Positions 1 to 7,910 of a stretch of DNA of 19,418 bases are shown piece by piece; position 1 is the first letter of the stretch, and each line of letters begins with the position of its first letter. Origin of the DNA: an uncultured Eubacteriales bacterium (GTDB taxonomy: Bacteria > Bacillota > Clostridia > Oscillospirales > CAG-382); NCBI GenBank assembly GCA_934479825.1, contig CAKSOW010000041.1:1-19418 (forward strand). Reading direction: 5' to 3'. The translations under genes and the position numbers were made by a program. The notes under the pieces were generated by a model that worked only from the letters and a program-made list of their open reading frames with translations, searched no databases and was not told where the DNA came from.

Positions 1-396
1 CTTAACCTACTGTCCACTCAAATCAAACTTTGTCTTTTTATAAACACCCACAACTCCTTGCGCAGTAAAGTACGCGTTTCGCACCGGTTCAAAATATTTC
101 CGAGCTGTATGGCACAAGACTGCAATTTTTATAAAAATTTCTTGATAGGCAAATAGCTTGCAACTTAATCAAAAAATCTACCGCTCGGAATTTTGAACCG
201 AGGTCGCAGGGCGTTAGCCCCGTCTGCTTTTTGGTTCTTTTTGCAGAAGCAAAAAGAACGTAAAAACGTCCCTTTTATGCTTTTCGAGAAATGAAAAGCA
301 CGCTCTTTCTATGCCTTTCCGAAAAAGAAAGGCATGTCCCTTTTCTTGCTTTTCGGGAAAAGAAAAACATAAAAATACGCGTCCCATCGGGACCTA
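1..396 (+). repeat. Composite hairpin element, copy A (right half only)
   Basis: This is the right half of the interspersed element seen complete as copies B, C, D and E; the left half lies outside the window. Core sequence runs to about 199, then the right arm follows. The arm is a string of hairpins: GTTCTTTTTGC/GCAAAAAGAAC (234-259), GCTTTTC/GAAAAGC (279-299), ATGCCTTTC/GAAAGGCAT (311-335), CTTTTC/GAAAAG near 350 and GTCCC/GGGAC (381-393). The arm ends directly against the ribosome binding site of the SDR gene. No reading frame is shared with the other copies, so I regard it as non-coding. Confidence 0.8.
86..199 (+). repeat. Core module 2 of element copy A
   Basis: This is a 114-bp palindromic module. 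It opens with GGTTCAAAATATTTCCGAGC (86-105) and closes with the near-complement GCTCGGAATTTTGAACC (183-199). The same module is found in copies B, C and E, and inverted in D. The left end is preceded by CGCACC, as in the other copies. Confidence 0.8.
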
Positions 397-414
397 TAAT
401 TGAGGAGAAAAAAG

Positions 415-1281
415 ATGAAAAATTTGCCTTTTGAACTTGATCTGACCGGAAAAACCGTCGTGATTACCGGCGGCGGCGGCGTCCTCTGCTCCGGCTTTGC
501 CAAAACGGCAGCCGCTTGTAAAGCAAACGTGGCCGTGCTCGACTTAAAACTGGAAGCCGCTGAAAAAGTCGCCTCCGAAATCAATGCCGACGGCGGAAAA
601 GCTATCGCTATCGCCGCTAATGTCCTCGATAAAGCCAGCATGGAAGCAGCAAAAGCTATCGTAGATGAAAAATTCGGCGGCTGCGATATCCTTATCAACG
701 GCGCCGGCGGCAATAACCCCAAAGGCTCCACCACCAAGGATTATCTCGAAGAAACAGACCTCGAAAACAACGCAGAGATTTCCGGTATCAAAACCTTTTT
801 TGACCTTGATCCGGACGGCGTTTCCTTTGTCTTTAATCTGAATTTCTTAGGTACGCTGATCCCGACACAGGTTTTTGCCAAGGATATGGCTAAACGTGCC
901 GAAACCAGCATTATCAATATTTCGTCTATGAACGCGTTCCGCCCGTTGACACGTATCCCGGCTTATTCCGGTGCAAAAGCCGCTGTTTCCAACTTCACTC
1001 AATGGCTGGCCGTTCACTTCTCCAAAGTCGGTATCCGCGTCAATGCCATTGCCCCCGGCTTTTTCTCGACGGCGCAGAACAAGGCGCTGTTATATAATCC
1101 GGACGGCTCTCTTTCGGCACGCAGTGAAAAGATTTTAGCGCATACGCCTATGGGACGTTTCGGCGTGCCGGAGGATTTAGACGGCGCGTTGTTGTTCTTG
1201 ATGAATGAAAAAGCGTCCGGTTTTGTCAACGGAGTTGTCATTCCGGTTGACGGCGGCTTTGCCGCATACAGCGGAGTATAA
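415..1281 (+). CDS. SDR-family oxidoreductase, probable D-mannonate oxidoreductase (fructuronate reductase type)
   Basis: A 288-residue classical short-chain dehydrogenase. Seen: the nucleotide-binding glycine motif T18-GGGGVLCSG-27, an acidic residue D43 after the second strand that suggests NAD preference, NGAGG at 95-99, catalytic S171, and Y184-x3-K188 (YSGAKAA). A long insert (about 103-140) between the NGAGG motif and the catalytic serine, together with overall resemblance, points to the SDR subfamily annotated as D-mannonate oxidoreductase, which interconverts D-fructuronate and D-mannonate in hexuronate breakdown. That substrate is inference; another sugar-acid SDR is possible. The start is ATG 415, with AGGAG at 403-407. 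An in-frame TTG at 400 lies before that site and is rejected. No uxuA or uxaC neighbour is visible, so the pathway context is missing. Pyruvate kinase follows in the same direction after a hairpin. Confidence 0.85.
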   Translation: MKNLPFELDLTGKTVVITGGGGVLCSGFAKTAAACKANVAVLDLKLEAAEKVASEINADGGKAIAIAANVLDKASMEAAKAIVDEKFGGCDILINGAGGNNPKGSTTKDYLEETDLENNAEISGIKTFFDLDPDGVSFVFNLNFLGTLIPTQVFAKDMAKRAETSIINISSMNAFRPLTRIPAYSGAKAAVSNFTQWLAVHFSKVGIRVNAIAPGFFSTAQNKALLYNPDGSLSARSEKILAHTPMGRFGVPEDLDGALLFLMNEKASGFVNGVVIPVDGGFAAYSGV

Positions 1282-1294
1282 TCTGCGATTATGA

Positions 1295-1343
1295 GACTTT
1301 TTGGGGAGCTTTTTGTGATACGAAAGTTCCCCAAAAGGGAGTC
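1295..1343 (+). terminator. Hairpin between the SDR gene and pyk, possible terminator or attenuator
   Basis: TTTTGGGGAGCTTT (1299-1312) pairs with AAAGTTCCCCAAAA (1323-1336) with one G-U pair, and outer GACT (1295-1298) pairs with AGTC (1340-1343). No uridine run follows, so termination would be weak. It may instead stabilise or insulate the upstream transcript. Confidence 0.5.
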
Positions 1344-1402
1344 AACATTTGTATATTTGCCGTAAATCTTGCCAAAAATAACCTATGAAAGGAGAGGCTC
1401 AG

Positions 1403-2827
1403 ATGAGAAGAACAAAAATTGTGTGTACTTTGGGCCCGGCCAGCGATAATGCCGCCATGCTAAAAAAACTGATTGCATGCGGTATGAATGTCGCTCGCCT
1501 GAATTTCTCTCACGGCACTCACGAAAGTCACCAGAAAGTCATCGATACCTTTAAAAAAGTTCGTGAGGAGTCCGCGAAACCTATTGCGCTTATGCTTGAT
1601 ACCAAAGGCCCTGAAATACGCGTAAAAACCTTTAAAAATAATATGAAACCGGTTCTTGCCGAAAATGCCGAGTTTACCCTTACCACCAAAGAGCTTGAAG
1701 GCGACGAAACCTGCGTTTCCATTACCTATCCCAACCTCCCGTCTGAGCTTGTTCCGGGAAATCGTGTTTTGATCGACGACGGCCGTATCTGCCTTGAAGT
1801 CGTTTCGACAACCGATACCGATATCCGCTGCCGGGTGCTTGTCGGCGGTGAGATCAGCAGCCGCAAGGGCATCAATATCCCTTATGCACACTTAGAAATG
1901 CCGTATCTCAGTGAACAGGATAAATCCGACCTTGTATTCGGCATAGAGAACGATGTCGATTTTGTCGCTGCATCCTTTGTCCGCTGTAAGGAAGACGTGA
2001 TTGCTTTGCGTAAATTCCTGGATTATCACGGCGGCCATTCTATCAAGATTATTTCTAAAATTGAAAATATCGAGGGCGTCAATAATTTCGACGATATCCT
2101 TGCTTATTCCGACGGCATCATGGTCGCGCGCGGCGATATGGGCGTTGAGGTGGAATATGAACGCTTGCCCGGTATTCAGAAAAAGTTTATCAAGCGCTGC
2201 TATAAGGCCGGGAAAATGGTTATTACTGCGACACAGATGCTCGAATCCATGATTCACAGCAACACGCCCACACGTGCCGAAATCACGGACGTGGCCAACG
2301 CCGTTTTCGACGGTACGAGCGCCGTCATGCTGTCCGGGGAAACCGCTATGGGCGATCATCCGGACTTGGTGGTCAAGGTTATGGCGAAGATTGTGGGACG
2401 TGCCGAAACGGACTATTTTGACATGCAAATGCAGGATGACGGTCCGTATGTGATGGATACCAAAGATAAAACCAATGCGATCTGCGACGCGGCCTGCACA
2501 ACGGCGCGCGATCTGAATGCCAAGGCGATCATTGCGGTTACAAAGTCGGGTGAAACGGCGCGCCGCGTATCGAAATTCCGGCCGGTGGAGGCGATTGTTG
2601 CCGCTACTCCCGAAATCAAGACGTTCAATCAGCTGTCGCTTTCGTGGGGAGTTCTTCCGGTACTGGCGTTAAATCAGGATAATGAAGAAAAATTATTTAT
2701 GCATGCGGTTGACTGTGCCAAGCAGACTGATCTTGTTTCCAAGGGAGACACGGTAGTCATCACGGCAGGACTTCCGCTCAACACGCCCGGAACGACCAAT
2801 CTGTTAAAAGTGGAAACTGTGAAATAA
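1403..2827 (+). CDS. pyk: Pyruvate kinase
   Basis: Transfers phosphate from phosphoenolpyruvate to ADP, the last step of glycolysis, in the cytoplasm. The 474-residue protein is the short form, without the extra C-terminal PEP-utiliser-like domain found in some Firmicutes. Seen: substrate and cation site residues R32-L-N34-F-S36-H37, DTKGPEIR at 66-73, a B domain at roughly 70-170, catalytic K219 in ISKIEN with E221, MVARGD at 240-245, and the signature ITATQMLESM from 274 with T277. The C-terminal regulatory domain covers the last 130 or so residues. ATG 1403 is chosen over the in-frame ATG 1385 because AAAGGAGAGG (1388-1397) lies correctly before 1403 and inside the longer frame. It may be co-transcribed with the SDR gene through the intervening hairpin, and it ends in a strong terminator. 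Confidence 0.97.
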   Translation: MRRTKIVCTLGPASDNAAMLKKLIACGMNVARLNFSHGTHESHQKVIDTFKKVREESAKPIALMLDTKGPEIRVKTFKNNMKPVLAENAEFTLTTKELEGDETCVSITYPNLPSELVPGNRVLIDDGRICLEVVSTTDTDIRCRVLVGGEISSRKGINIPYAHLEMPYLSEQDKSDLVFGIENDVDFVAASFVRCKEDVIALRKFLDYHGGHSIKIISKIENIEGVNNFDDILAYSDGIMVARGDMGVEVEYERLPGIQKKFIKRCYKAGKMVITATQMLESMIHSNTPTRAEITDVANAVFDGTSAVMLSGETAMGDHPDLVVKVMAKIVGRAETDYFDMQMQDDGPYVMDTKDKTNAICDAACTTARDLNAKAIIAVTKSGETARRVSKFRPVEAIVAATPEIKTFNQLSLSWGVLPVLALNQDNEEKLFMHAVDCAKQTDLVSKGDTVVITAGLPLNTPGTTNLLKVETVK

Positions 2828-2864
2828 GAAAGAAACGGAAAAGCTATGCTTTTCCGTTTCTTTC
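2828..2864 (+). terminator. Intrinsic terminator of pyk
   Basis: A perfect 17-bp stem, GAAAGAAACGGAAAAGC (2828-2844) and GCTTTTCCGTTTCTTTC (2848-2864), with a three-base loop. It begins directly after the stop codon. The 3' arm is T-rich rather than followed by a clean T run. Element copy B starts two bases later. Confidence 0.85.
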
Positions 2865-2866
2865 TC

Positions 2867-3952
2867 CGGCGGCTGGGGAGCCGCTGTTACTTTTCGGAAA
2901 GTAAGAAAAGAGGCACTTTGGGAGGGCTTTTCTTTTCCGAAAAGCCCGGAAAGAGCGCTTTTCGTTTCGCGAAAAGCAATTAAGGGACGGTTTTAATGTT
3001 ACTTTTCGCGGTGTGCCCCAAGCCCCAAAAAGTCCCCAAGGACGTTTTTACGTTACTTTTTCGTTTGTACGAAAAAGTAACCAAAAGAGACGTTTTTATG
3101 TTCTTTTTGCTTCTGCAAAAAGAACCAAAAAGCAGCCGGGGCTCCGCCCTGCGACCTCGGTTCAAAGCGCTACACAGGCATGCTTTTTTATAGAAATTGT
3201 AGCTTTCCGTGTCTGAAACAACTTTCAGGCTTTGAACCGGTGCGAAAGGGAAACCGCAGATTAGACGCTCGGACGCGTCAAAAGTTGCCGGTGGCAAGTT
3301 TTGGCGTGTCGGAGACCGCCGAAACAGGGAGTATTGTGAGCGGACGCGAACAAGACGACCATGTTTCAAGGAGACTATCGCTAAATATCCATATTTTGAC
3401 TTTGGTCGGTTAGTGCGTGCTTCACGCCGCAAGCAGTCGATGAAAAGGAAGATTGCACGTTATCTTTGTTGCGGCGGAAAAAGGCTATCCGTTTTTCCAA
3501 ATAACAACTTTCTGTTCTCTCAAAAACAACTTCCCACCAAACTCCCCCATTCCCTGAAACACATAACCTGCTGCCCGCCCAAATCAAAGCTTTTCTTTTT
3601 ATAAATACCTGCAAATCCTTGCGCAGTAAAGTAACCCTTTCGCACCGGTTCAAAATACTCCGAGCTATATGGCACAAGGTTGCAAATTCTCGTAGAAATT
3701 CCTTGATAGGCACAAAACTTGCAACTAAATCAAAAATTTACTGCTCGGAATTTTGAACCGCACTCTGGGTATCCAGAGGGTCGCAACCCTCTGGTGTACT
3801 TTTTGGTTACTTTTTCGTACAAGCGAAAAAGTAACATGAAAAACGTCCCTTTTATGCTTTTCGTAAAACGAAAAGCATCCAAAACCGTCCCTTATATACT
3901 TTTCGGGAAAAGCATGCCACCCTTTTGATTCTTTTTACAAAAAGAATACCCC
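2867..3952. repeat. Composite hairpin element, copy B (complete)
   Basis: The left arm (2867-3158) reads outward on the minus strand and contains GTTACTTTTTCG-type and GCTTTTCG-type hairpins and a CCGGAAA-type stem. The core is 3159-3759. The right arm (3760-3952) carries the CCAGAGGGT/ACCCTCTGG hairpin, GTTACTTTTTCG/CGAAAAAGTAAC, GCTTTTCG-type stems and a last ATTCTTTTT/AAAAAGAAT stem (3928-3947). Short frames across it do not match in phase those of other copies, so it is treated as non-coding. It fills the space between the pyk terminator and the SLH-gene promoter. Confidence 0.8.
3159..3759 (+). repeat. Core of element copy B
   Basis: Module 1 is 3159-3238 (GGTTCAAAGC to GCTTTGAACC). Module 2 is 3647-3759 (GGTTCAAAATACTCCGAGC to GCTCGGAATTTTGAACC). 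Between them the conserved centre containing GCACGTTATCTTTGTTGCGG is present near 3450-3475, but about 170 bases (3250-3420) are unlike the centres of C, D and E. Orientation is module 1 then module 2, as in C and E. Confidence 0.8.
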
Positions 3953-3971
3953 CTTCATCCGGGAATCCCGT

Positions 3972-4017
3972 CAATAGCCTATGTTACACTTATGTTACAC
4001 TTTGAAAGAAGCTATTG
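3972..4017. promoter_or_regulatory. Tandem 11-mer within an inverted repeat, candidate operator
   Basis: ATGTTACACTT occurs twice with no gap (3981-3991 and 3992-4002), one helical turn apart. The pair lies between CAATAGC (3972-3978) and its complement GCTATTG (4011-4017), and the second arm overlaps the -35 box of the SLH-gene promoter. A regulator binding site is inferred from position and symmetry; no protein is known. Confidence 0.45.
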
Positions 4018-4043
4018 CAAAAATAAGGCTTGTGCTGTATGAT
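4015..4043 (+). promoter_or_regulatory. Sigma-A type promoter of the SLH gene
   Basis: TTGCAA (4015-4020), a 17-base spacer and TATGAT (4038-4043) are close to consensus. Transcription would begin near 4050, leaving a leader of about 58 bases with AGGAGG at 4093-4098. Confidence 0.8.
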
Positions 4044-4107
4044 AGTAGCGTAAACAAAACTCATCGTTTTGGACTACAAAAAATTTTTTCACAGGAGGAA
4101 AAAGAAG

Positions 4108-7100
4108 ATGAGAAATTTTAAAAGATTTCTTACGCTCGCACTCGCAGTGGTAATGGTCGCAAGCATGTTTGCTTTCGGCGCATCCGCTGCACAGTTTACC
4201 GACGTTGACGAGAATAATGCTTATCTCGCCAAAGCAGTAGACCTTCTTAACCATGTTGGCGTAGCTAAGGGTACTTCCGAGACCACTTTCGGTACCGAAG
4301 AACTCGTAACGCGCGAACAGATGGCGGCATTCATTTACCGCCTCATGAAGAAAGGTAACTCGGTTGAGGGTGGTAACAACGCATCCCGCTTTACCGACCT
4401 CGAAGATCCGACCTTCTTCTTCATGATTTCTTGGGCAGATAGCCAGGGTATCATCAAGGGTACCTCCGCTACTACCTTTGAACCGAAAGGCTCGATCACC
4501 CTTCAGGACGCTTACACCATGATCGTCCGCGCTCTCGGCTACGAAAAGGAAGAATCCCTTCCTTATCCGTTCGGCTACATCGGAGTTGCAGAAGACAAGG
4601 ATGTTGCTCTTGACGAAGGCCTCGGCTCTGACGTAACCTACACCGACGCTCTTACCAGAGGCGACGTAGCGATCCTTCTCTACAACGCATTCTTCGCTAA
4701 GACCGGCGTAGCTGAAACCAAGCAGGTTGAAAGAGAAATCGGTAAGGGCGATAAGTCCACTTGGGTTCTCGAAGCCAAGACCGAATATCCGACTCTCGCT
4801 GAAAAGATCTATGACGTTATCGAAGTTGAGTACCAGGCAGTAGCTACTCCGAAGTACGCTTTCGATTCCGAAAAGGAAACCACCGGCGACCTCGGCTATG
4901 ATGCAGTTCTCTTCACCAAGATCAGCAGCGATTCCGACACGAAGGACGCTCCGGATCAGTTCTATGCTGACTTCAAGGATCTCGGCCTTACGGGTACCGC
5001 CGATGATTACATCATGGGTCACTTCAATTTGTTCGTAACCCTCGATGACACCGATATCGACGAAATCCTCTATGCTGAATCCCTCATGACCAAGAAGTCG
5101 GTTAACGAGATCAAGCTCGAAAGCCTCACTTCCAACACCAAGTCCAGCTACTATGATGACAATGCCGACAACGCTAAGCGTCTCTCCGGTAAAGCCACCA
5201 TCGACGGCAAGGACGTTTACTTCTTCGATGCTCCGTATTCCTACGCTAAGCCGACCTACGGCAACGGCTGGAACGAAGCTGAAAAGTACAACGAAAGAAA
5301 CGACGAAGATATCGAATTCATCACTATGAACATCATTGGTGATAAAGACGATCACGAGTACAAGTATGTACTTGGTTCTGAATTCTCTCGTTACTTCTAC
5401 GAAGAAAACAACTACAACGGCGTTAAAGAAGACTTTGAAGCAGTTGACGAGTACAACAAGGTTGACTCCGAAAACCTCATCAAGGCTCTGAAGCAGGTTT
5501 ATACCGGCGGTCTTTACGAAGCAGTTGTTTACGATGTAGACGGCGACGGTATCTACGATTACATCAACTACATGCCGTACAGCTTCGCATTTGTTGACGT
5601 TGATGACGACAAGGAATTCTCCAACGACGGTATCGATACCGTTTCCGGCAAGACCACTGTCTACACCAACGAAGCAGTTACCGAAGGCGAAAAGTTCAAG
5701 GATGAAGACTTCATCCTCGGCTACTTCAACAAGGATGCTAACTACATCAAGGTTGCTAAGGTTGTTGAACCGGTTAAGGCTACCATCTCTGACATCAAGA
5801 AGAGCACTGATTCCGTTACCCTCAGCACGGGCGACAAGGTTTCCGTTAAGGACGCTTGGAAGCTCGTTAAGAACTTCAACGACGACGCTGACCTCGAAAA
5901 CAGAGGCTACATCGTTGACGACGTTGAATGGACTGACCTCTCTGTTGACAACCAGGATCTGAAGAACCTCCTCAATGCCGGTTCTCTTTCCAGCGACAAA
6001 GCAGACTTCTATGTATACGACGGCGTTGTTCTTTACCAGGAAGGTATCGACAACAACGTAACCTTTGATAACAACCTCATCGTTGTTACCACCGATGAAG
6101 ACGGCAAGTGGATTGACACTGGCTCCTTCAACCCGGCAACCGGCGAAAAGACCACCTACGTTTACGCATGGGTTGGCGGCTCCCTCAAATGGGTTGCTGT
6201 TGATACCGACGCTGATGTATGGCCGGAAATCAAGGACAACGAAACTTCCAAGAAGAATTACGTAAACAAGGTTGCTTCCTACTCTGTTGATTCCGACGGT
6301 CTCTACACCATCAAGCTCCTTGGCAACGCTTACGATGCTAAGGCTATGAATCCGGAAGACTACATCGGTCTCAGCACGGATCTGAAAGACCTTGAAGACG
6401 AAAAGGACGATACCCTCCAGGTTCTCGTCGACCGCACCGAGACTGAGAAGAACGATTACCTCGAAAAGTATGTAAGCAAGCGCTTCACTTCTACCGGTAT
6501 TGACTTCAACCTCGTTCTCAACAAGAACTCCACCATCCTTATCAGAAATGAATACACCGATGAAGACGGCGACCTCAACATCGACTTCGTTCAGTACGAT
6601 GTAAACAGCCTCACCGAATCCATCGAAAACAGCTTGAAGAATGTTCAGGTTGTTGTTGCTAACAATGTTGATTACACCAACAGAGAAAACCTCGTTCTCT
6701 ACTTTGCAGAAACTTCTGACAACAAGGAAATCAACATCAAGGGCAAGACGGCTTCCAAGTCTGACAGAATCGTTAAGATGTCTGAGCCGAAGCTCAACTC
6801 CAACAAGAAGTACTACATTGAGTACACCCTCTACAATCCTTACACCGGCGAAACCGAAACCGCTGCTGGCAGCAACACCAGCTCCGACAAGAACTACTCT
6901 GCTAAGTTCAACCCCGGCGATGTTGTTGAAGTAAACACCAACGGTGAAGTTGATGAAAAGAAGTCTCGCAAGTCTTCTGTCATCGAAAACAGCGAACTCT
7001 ACTGGATCATCGATTACGACGCAGAGTCTGACATGATCGAAGTTGTTAAACTCCCGACCGATAAGGCTGGCGTAGATGAAGCAGACGCTGGTAAGAACAC

Positions 7101-7443
7101 CATCAAGCTCAGCACTGAAAATGTTGCAGTCACCAAGATTGGTAACCAGACCAACAATGGCGACAACATGATCAAGTGGGGCTCCTTCGCTAAGGCAGCT
7201 GTTGCTGACCTCGGTTCTGACAGCAAGTCCTTGAAGGCAGTTAACAAGAACTACTTCAAGAACGACAATTCCGCAGCTAAGACCGTTTATGCTAAGTATA
7301 TCAAGGCATACATCGCAATTGACTGGGAAAATGACGCTGATCACACTAAGGTTGACAAGGACACCAACTGCAACGGCGACGCTACCTACGTAGCTATCAT
7401 CGTAAACGACGCAGAAGACCTTGTTCGTTGCGACCTCAAATAA
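4108..7443 (+). CDS. Secreted S-layer homology (SLH) domain surface protein
   Basis: A 1111-residue exported protein, likely a major cell-surface or S-layer component. A signal peptide (basic MRNFKR, hydrophobic 8-23, cleavage expected after ASA at 27) is followed by three SLH repeats: about 29-82 (FTDV to TREQMAAFIYRL), 95-143 (FTDL to MIVRAL) and a weaker third at about 154-197 (ending TRGDVAILLYNAF). SLH domains bind pyruvylated secondary cell-wall polymers non-covalently. The remaining 900 or so residues are rich in Asp, Glu, Lys, Asn and Thr, and I recognise no enzyme domain. D476-VDGDGIYDYI-486 resembles a calcium-binding loop. Codon choice is strongly restricted (AAC, TTC, GAC, CTC, GTT), unlike its neighbours, which suggests very high expression. 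ATG 4108 has AGGAGG nine bases upstream; a longer TTG start is rejected. It is monocistronic, with its own promoter and terminator. Confidence 0.9.
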   Translation: MRNFKRFLTLALAVVMVASMFAFGASAAQFTDVDENNAYLAKAVDLLNHVGVAKGTSETTFGTEELVTREQMAAFIYRLMKKGNSVEGGNNASRFTDLEDPTFFFMISWADSQGIIKGTSATTFEPKGSITLQDAYTMIVRALGYEKEESLPYPFGYIGVAEDKDVALDEGLGSDVTYTDALTRGDVAILLYNAFFAKTGVAETKQVEREIGKGDKSTWVLEAKTEYPTLAEKIYDVIEVEYQAVATPKYAFDSEKETTGDLGYDAVLFTKISSDSDTKDAPDQFYADFKDLGLTGTADDYIMGHFNLFVTLDDTDIDEILYAESLMTKKSVNEIKLESLTSNTKSSYYDDNADNAKRLSGKATIDGKDVYFFDAPYSYAKPTYGNGWNEAEKYNERNDEDIEFITMNIIGDKDDHEYKYVLGSEFSRYFYEENNYNGVKEDFEAVDEYNKVDSENLIKALKQVYTGGLYEAVVYDVDGDGIYDYINYMPYSFAFVDVDDDKEFSNDGIDTVSGKTTVYTNEAVTEGEKFKDEDFILGYFNKDANYIKVAKVVEPVKATISDIKKSTDSVTLSTGDKVSVKDAWKLVKNFNDDADLENRGYIVDDVEWTDLSVDNQDLKNLLNAGSLSSDKADFYVYDGVVLYQEGIDNNVTFDNNLIVVTTDEDGKWIDTGSFNPATGEKTTYVYAWVGGSLKWVAVDTDADVWPEIKDNETSKKNYVNKVASYSVDSDGLYTIKLLGNAYDAKAMNPEDYIGLSTDLKDLEDEKDDTLQVLVDRTETEKNDYLEKYVSKRFTSTGIDFNLVLNKNSTILIRNEYTDEDGDLNIDFVQYDVNSLTESIENSLKNVQVVVANNVDYTNRENLVLYFAETSDNKEINIKGKTASKSDRIVKMSEPKLNSNKKYYIEYTLYNPYTGETETAAGSNTSSDKNYSAKFNPGDVVEVNTNGEVDEKKSRKSSVIENSELYWIIDYDAESDMIEVVKLPTDKAGVDEADAGKNTIKLSTENVAVTKIGNQTNNGDNMIKWGSFAKAAVADLGSDSKSLKAVNKNYFKNDNSAAKTVYAKYIKAYIAIDWENDADHTKVDKDTNCNGDATYVAIIVNDAEDLVRCDLK

Positions 7444-7472
7444 TTGATTCACAAGAATTAGTTACAAGGGAA

Positions 7473-7502
7473 AGAAAACCCCGGCTTCGGCCGGGGTTTT
7501 CT
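7473..7502 (+). terminator. Intrinsic terminator of the SLH gene
   Basis: A perfect 13-bp stem, AGAAAACCCCGGC (7473-7485) and GCCGGGGTTTTCT (7490-7502), with a TTCG tetraloop. The A-rich 5' side and the TTTT on the 3' side give a bidirectional-looking terminator. Confidence 0.95.
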
Positions 7503-7570
7503 GCGTGTGTTGCAGCGTTTTTGCAGCAGATCAAGAGAGCGGCTTTGCCACGAAATTTACATTTTGGATA

Positions 7571-7598
7571 TAGACTCATGCGGAAAACGTGGTATAAT
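7571..7598 (+). promoter_or_regulatory. Promoter of the folate transporter operon
   Basis: TATAAT (7593-7598) with an extended -10 TGG (7590-7592). TAGACT (7571-7576), 16 bases upstream, is a fair -35 box. The expected start near 7605 coincides with the first base of the riboswitch P1 stem, which supports both calls. Confidence 0.8.
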
Positions 7599-7606
7599 AA
7601 AAATAA

Positions 7607-7722
7607 GGCAGAGTAGAGAGCTTTGCGTAAAGTGCCGATTGTACGGGGAGTTGACAGTCGGACGAAAAGACGTCTTTGAATTTTATCAAGACGCTTGCGG
7701 TAACGCTCTCGCATCCCACTGC
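7607..7722 (+). promoter_or_regulatory. Tetrahydrofolate (THF) riboswitch aptamer
   Basis: The segment carries the conserved blocks of the THF riboswitch in order: GAGTAGA, GCGTAAAGTG, ACGAAAAG, GCGGTAAC and GCATCC. P1 forms between GCAG (7608-7611) and CTGC (7719-7722). AGAGC pairs with GCTCT. CCGATTGT pairs with ACAGTCGG with one wobble. CGTCTT pairs with AAGACG in an extended peripheral hairpin. The class is known to bind reduced folates and commonly precedes folate transport genes, as here. The assignment is from memory of the consensus; a covariance-model search would settle it. Confidence 0.85.
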
Positions 7723-7758
7723 AAAATAACCGGCCGTTTTGCGGCTTCTGTTGTTTTA

Positions 7759-7805
7759 TTGTGCGGATTTTTGTCGCGCAATTTTTTTATTTTGTGCGAC
7801 TTTTT
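7759..7805 (+). terminator. Riboswitch expression platform with two competing terminators
   Basis: TTGTGCG occurs at 7759-7765 and again at 7792-7798. The arm between them, CGCGCAA (7775-7781), can pair with the first copy and is followed by seven T residues (7782-7788). Extended to GTCGCGCAA (7773-7781), it can instead pair with TTGTGCGAC (7792-7800), followed by five T residues. Both are intrinsic-terminator shapes and cannot form together. An outer stem, TGCGGATTTT/AAAATCCGCA (7762-7771 with 7806-7815), could enclose the second. Which form ligand binding favours cannot be decided here. Confidence 0.65.
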
Positions 7806-7825
7806 AAAATCCGCAGAATCGGGAA

Positions 7826-7867
7826 CGGAGATTTTTTCGGGGGTCCGGCTTTCCGTCAAAATCTCCG
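7826..7867 (+). promoter_or_regulatory. Second leader hairpin before folT-like gene
   Basis: CGGAGATTTT (7826-7835) pairs with AAAATCTCCG (7858-7867), a 10-bp stem with a G-rich loop. It lies between the terminator region and the ribosome binding site. It may be an antiterminator arm or simply mRNA structure; its role is not known. Confidence 0.4.
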
Positions 7868-7910
7868 GCACAAGCTTTCCACCAAAGCGCTCCCATGAAA
7901 GGTCAGATCT

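Noticed and set aside
395..400. TATAAT just before the SDR gene as a -10 box
   Set aside because: A start six or seven bases downstream would fall inside the ribosome binding site at 403-407, leaving no usable leader, and no -35 box is evident.
2980..3928. Short frames in the repeat elements giving peptides with FSYKRKSN or LLFAKRK patterns
   Set aside because: The same DNA hairpins are translated in different frames and on both strands in different copies, starts are not conserved and ribosome sites are missing. They are by-products of the repeats.
4012..7452. A very long open frame (over 1100 codons) antisense to the SLH gene
   Set aside because: It arises from the restricted codon use of the sense gene, which avoids codons that would read as stops on the other strand. 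The antisense translation is a low-complexity Val/Asn/Phe-rich string with no domain or ribosome site.
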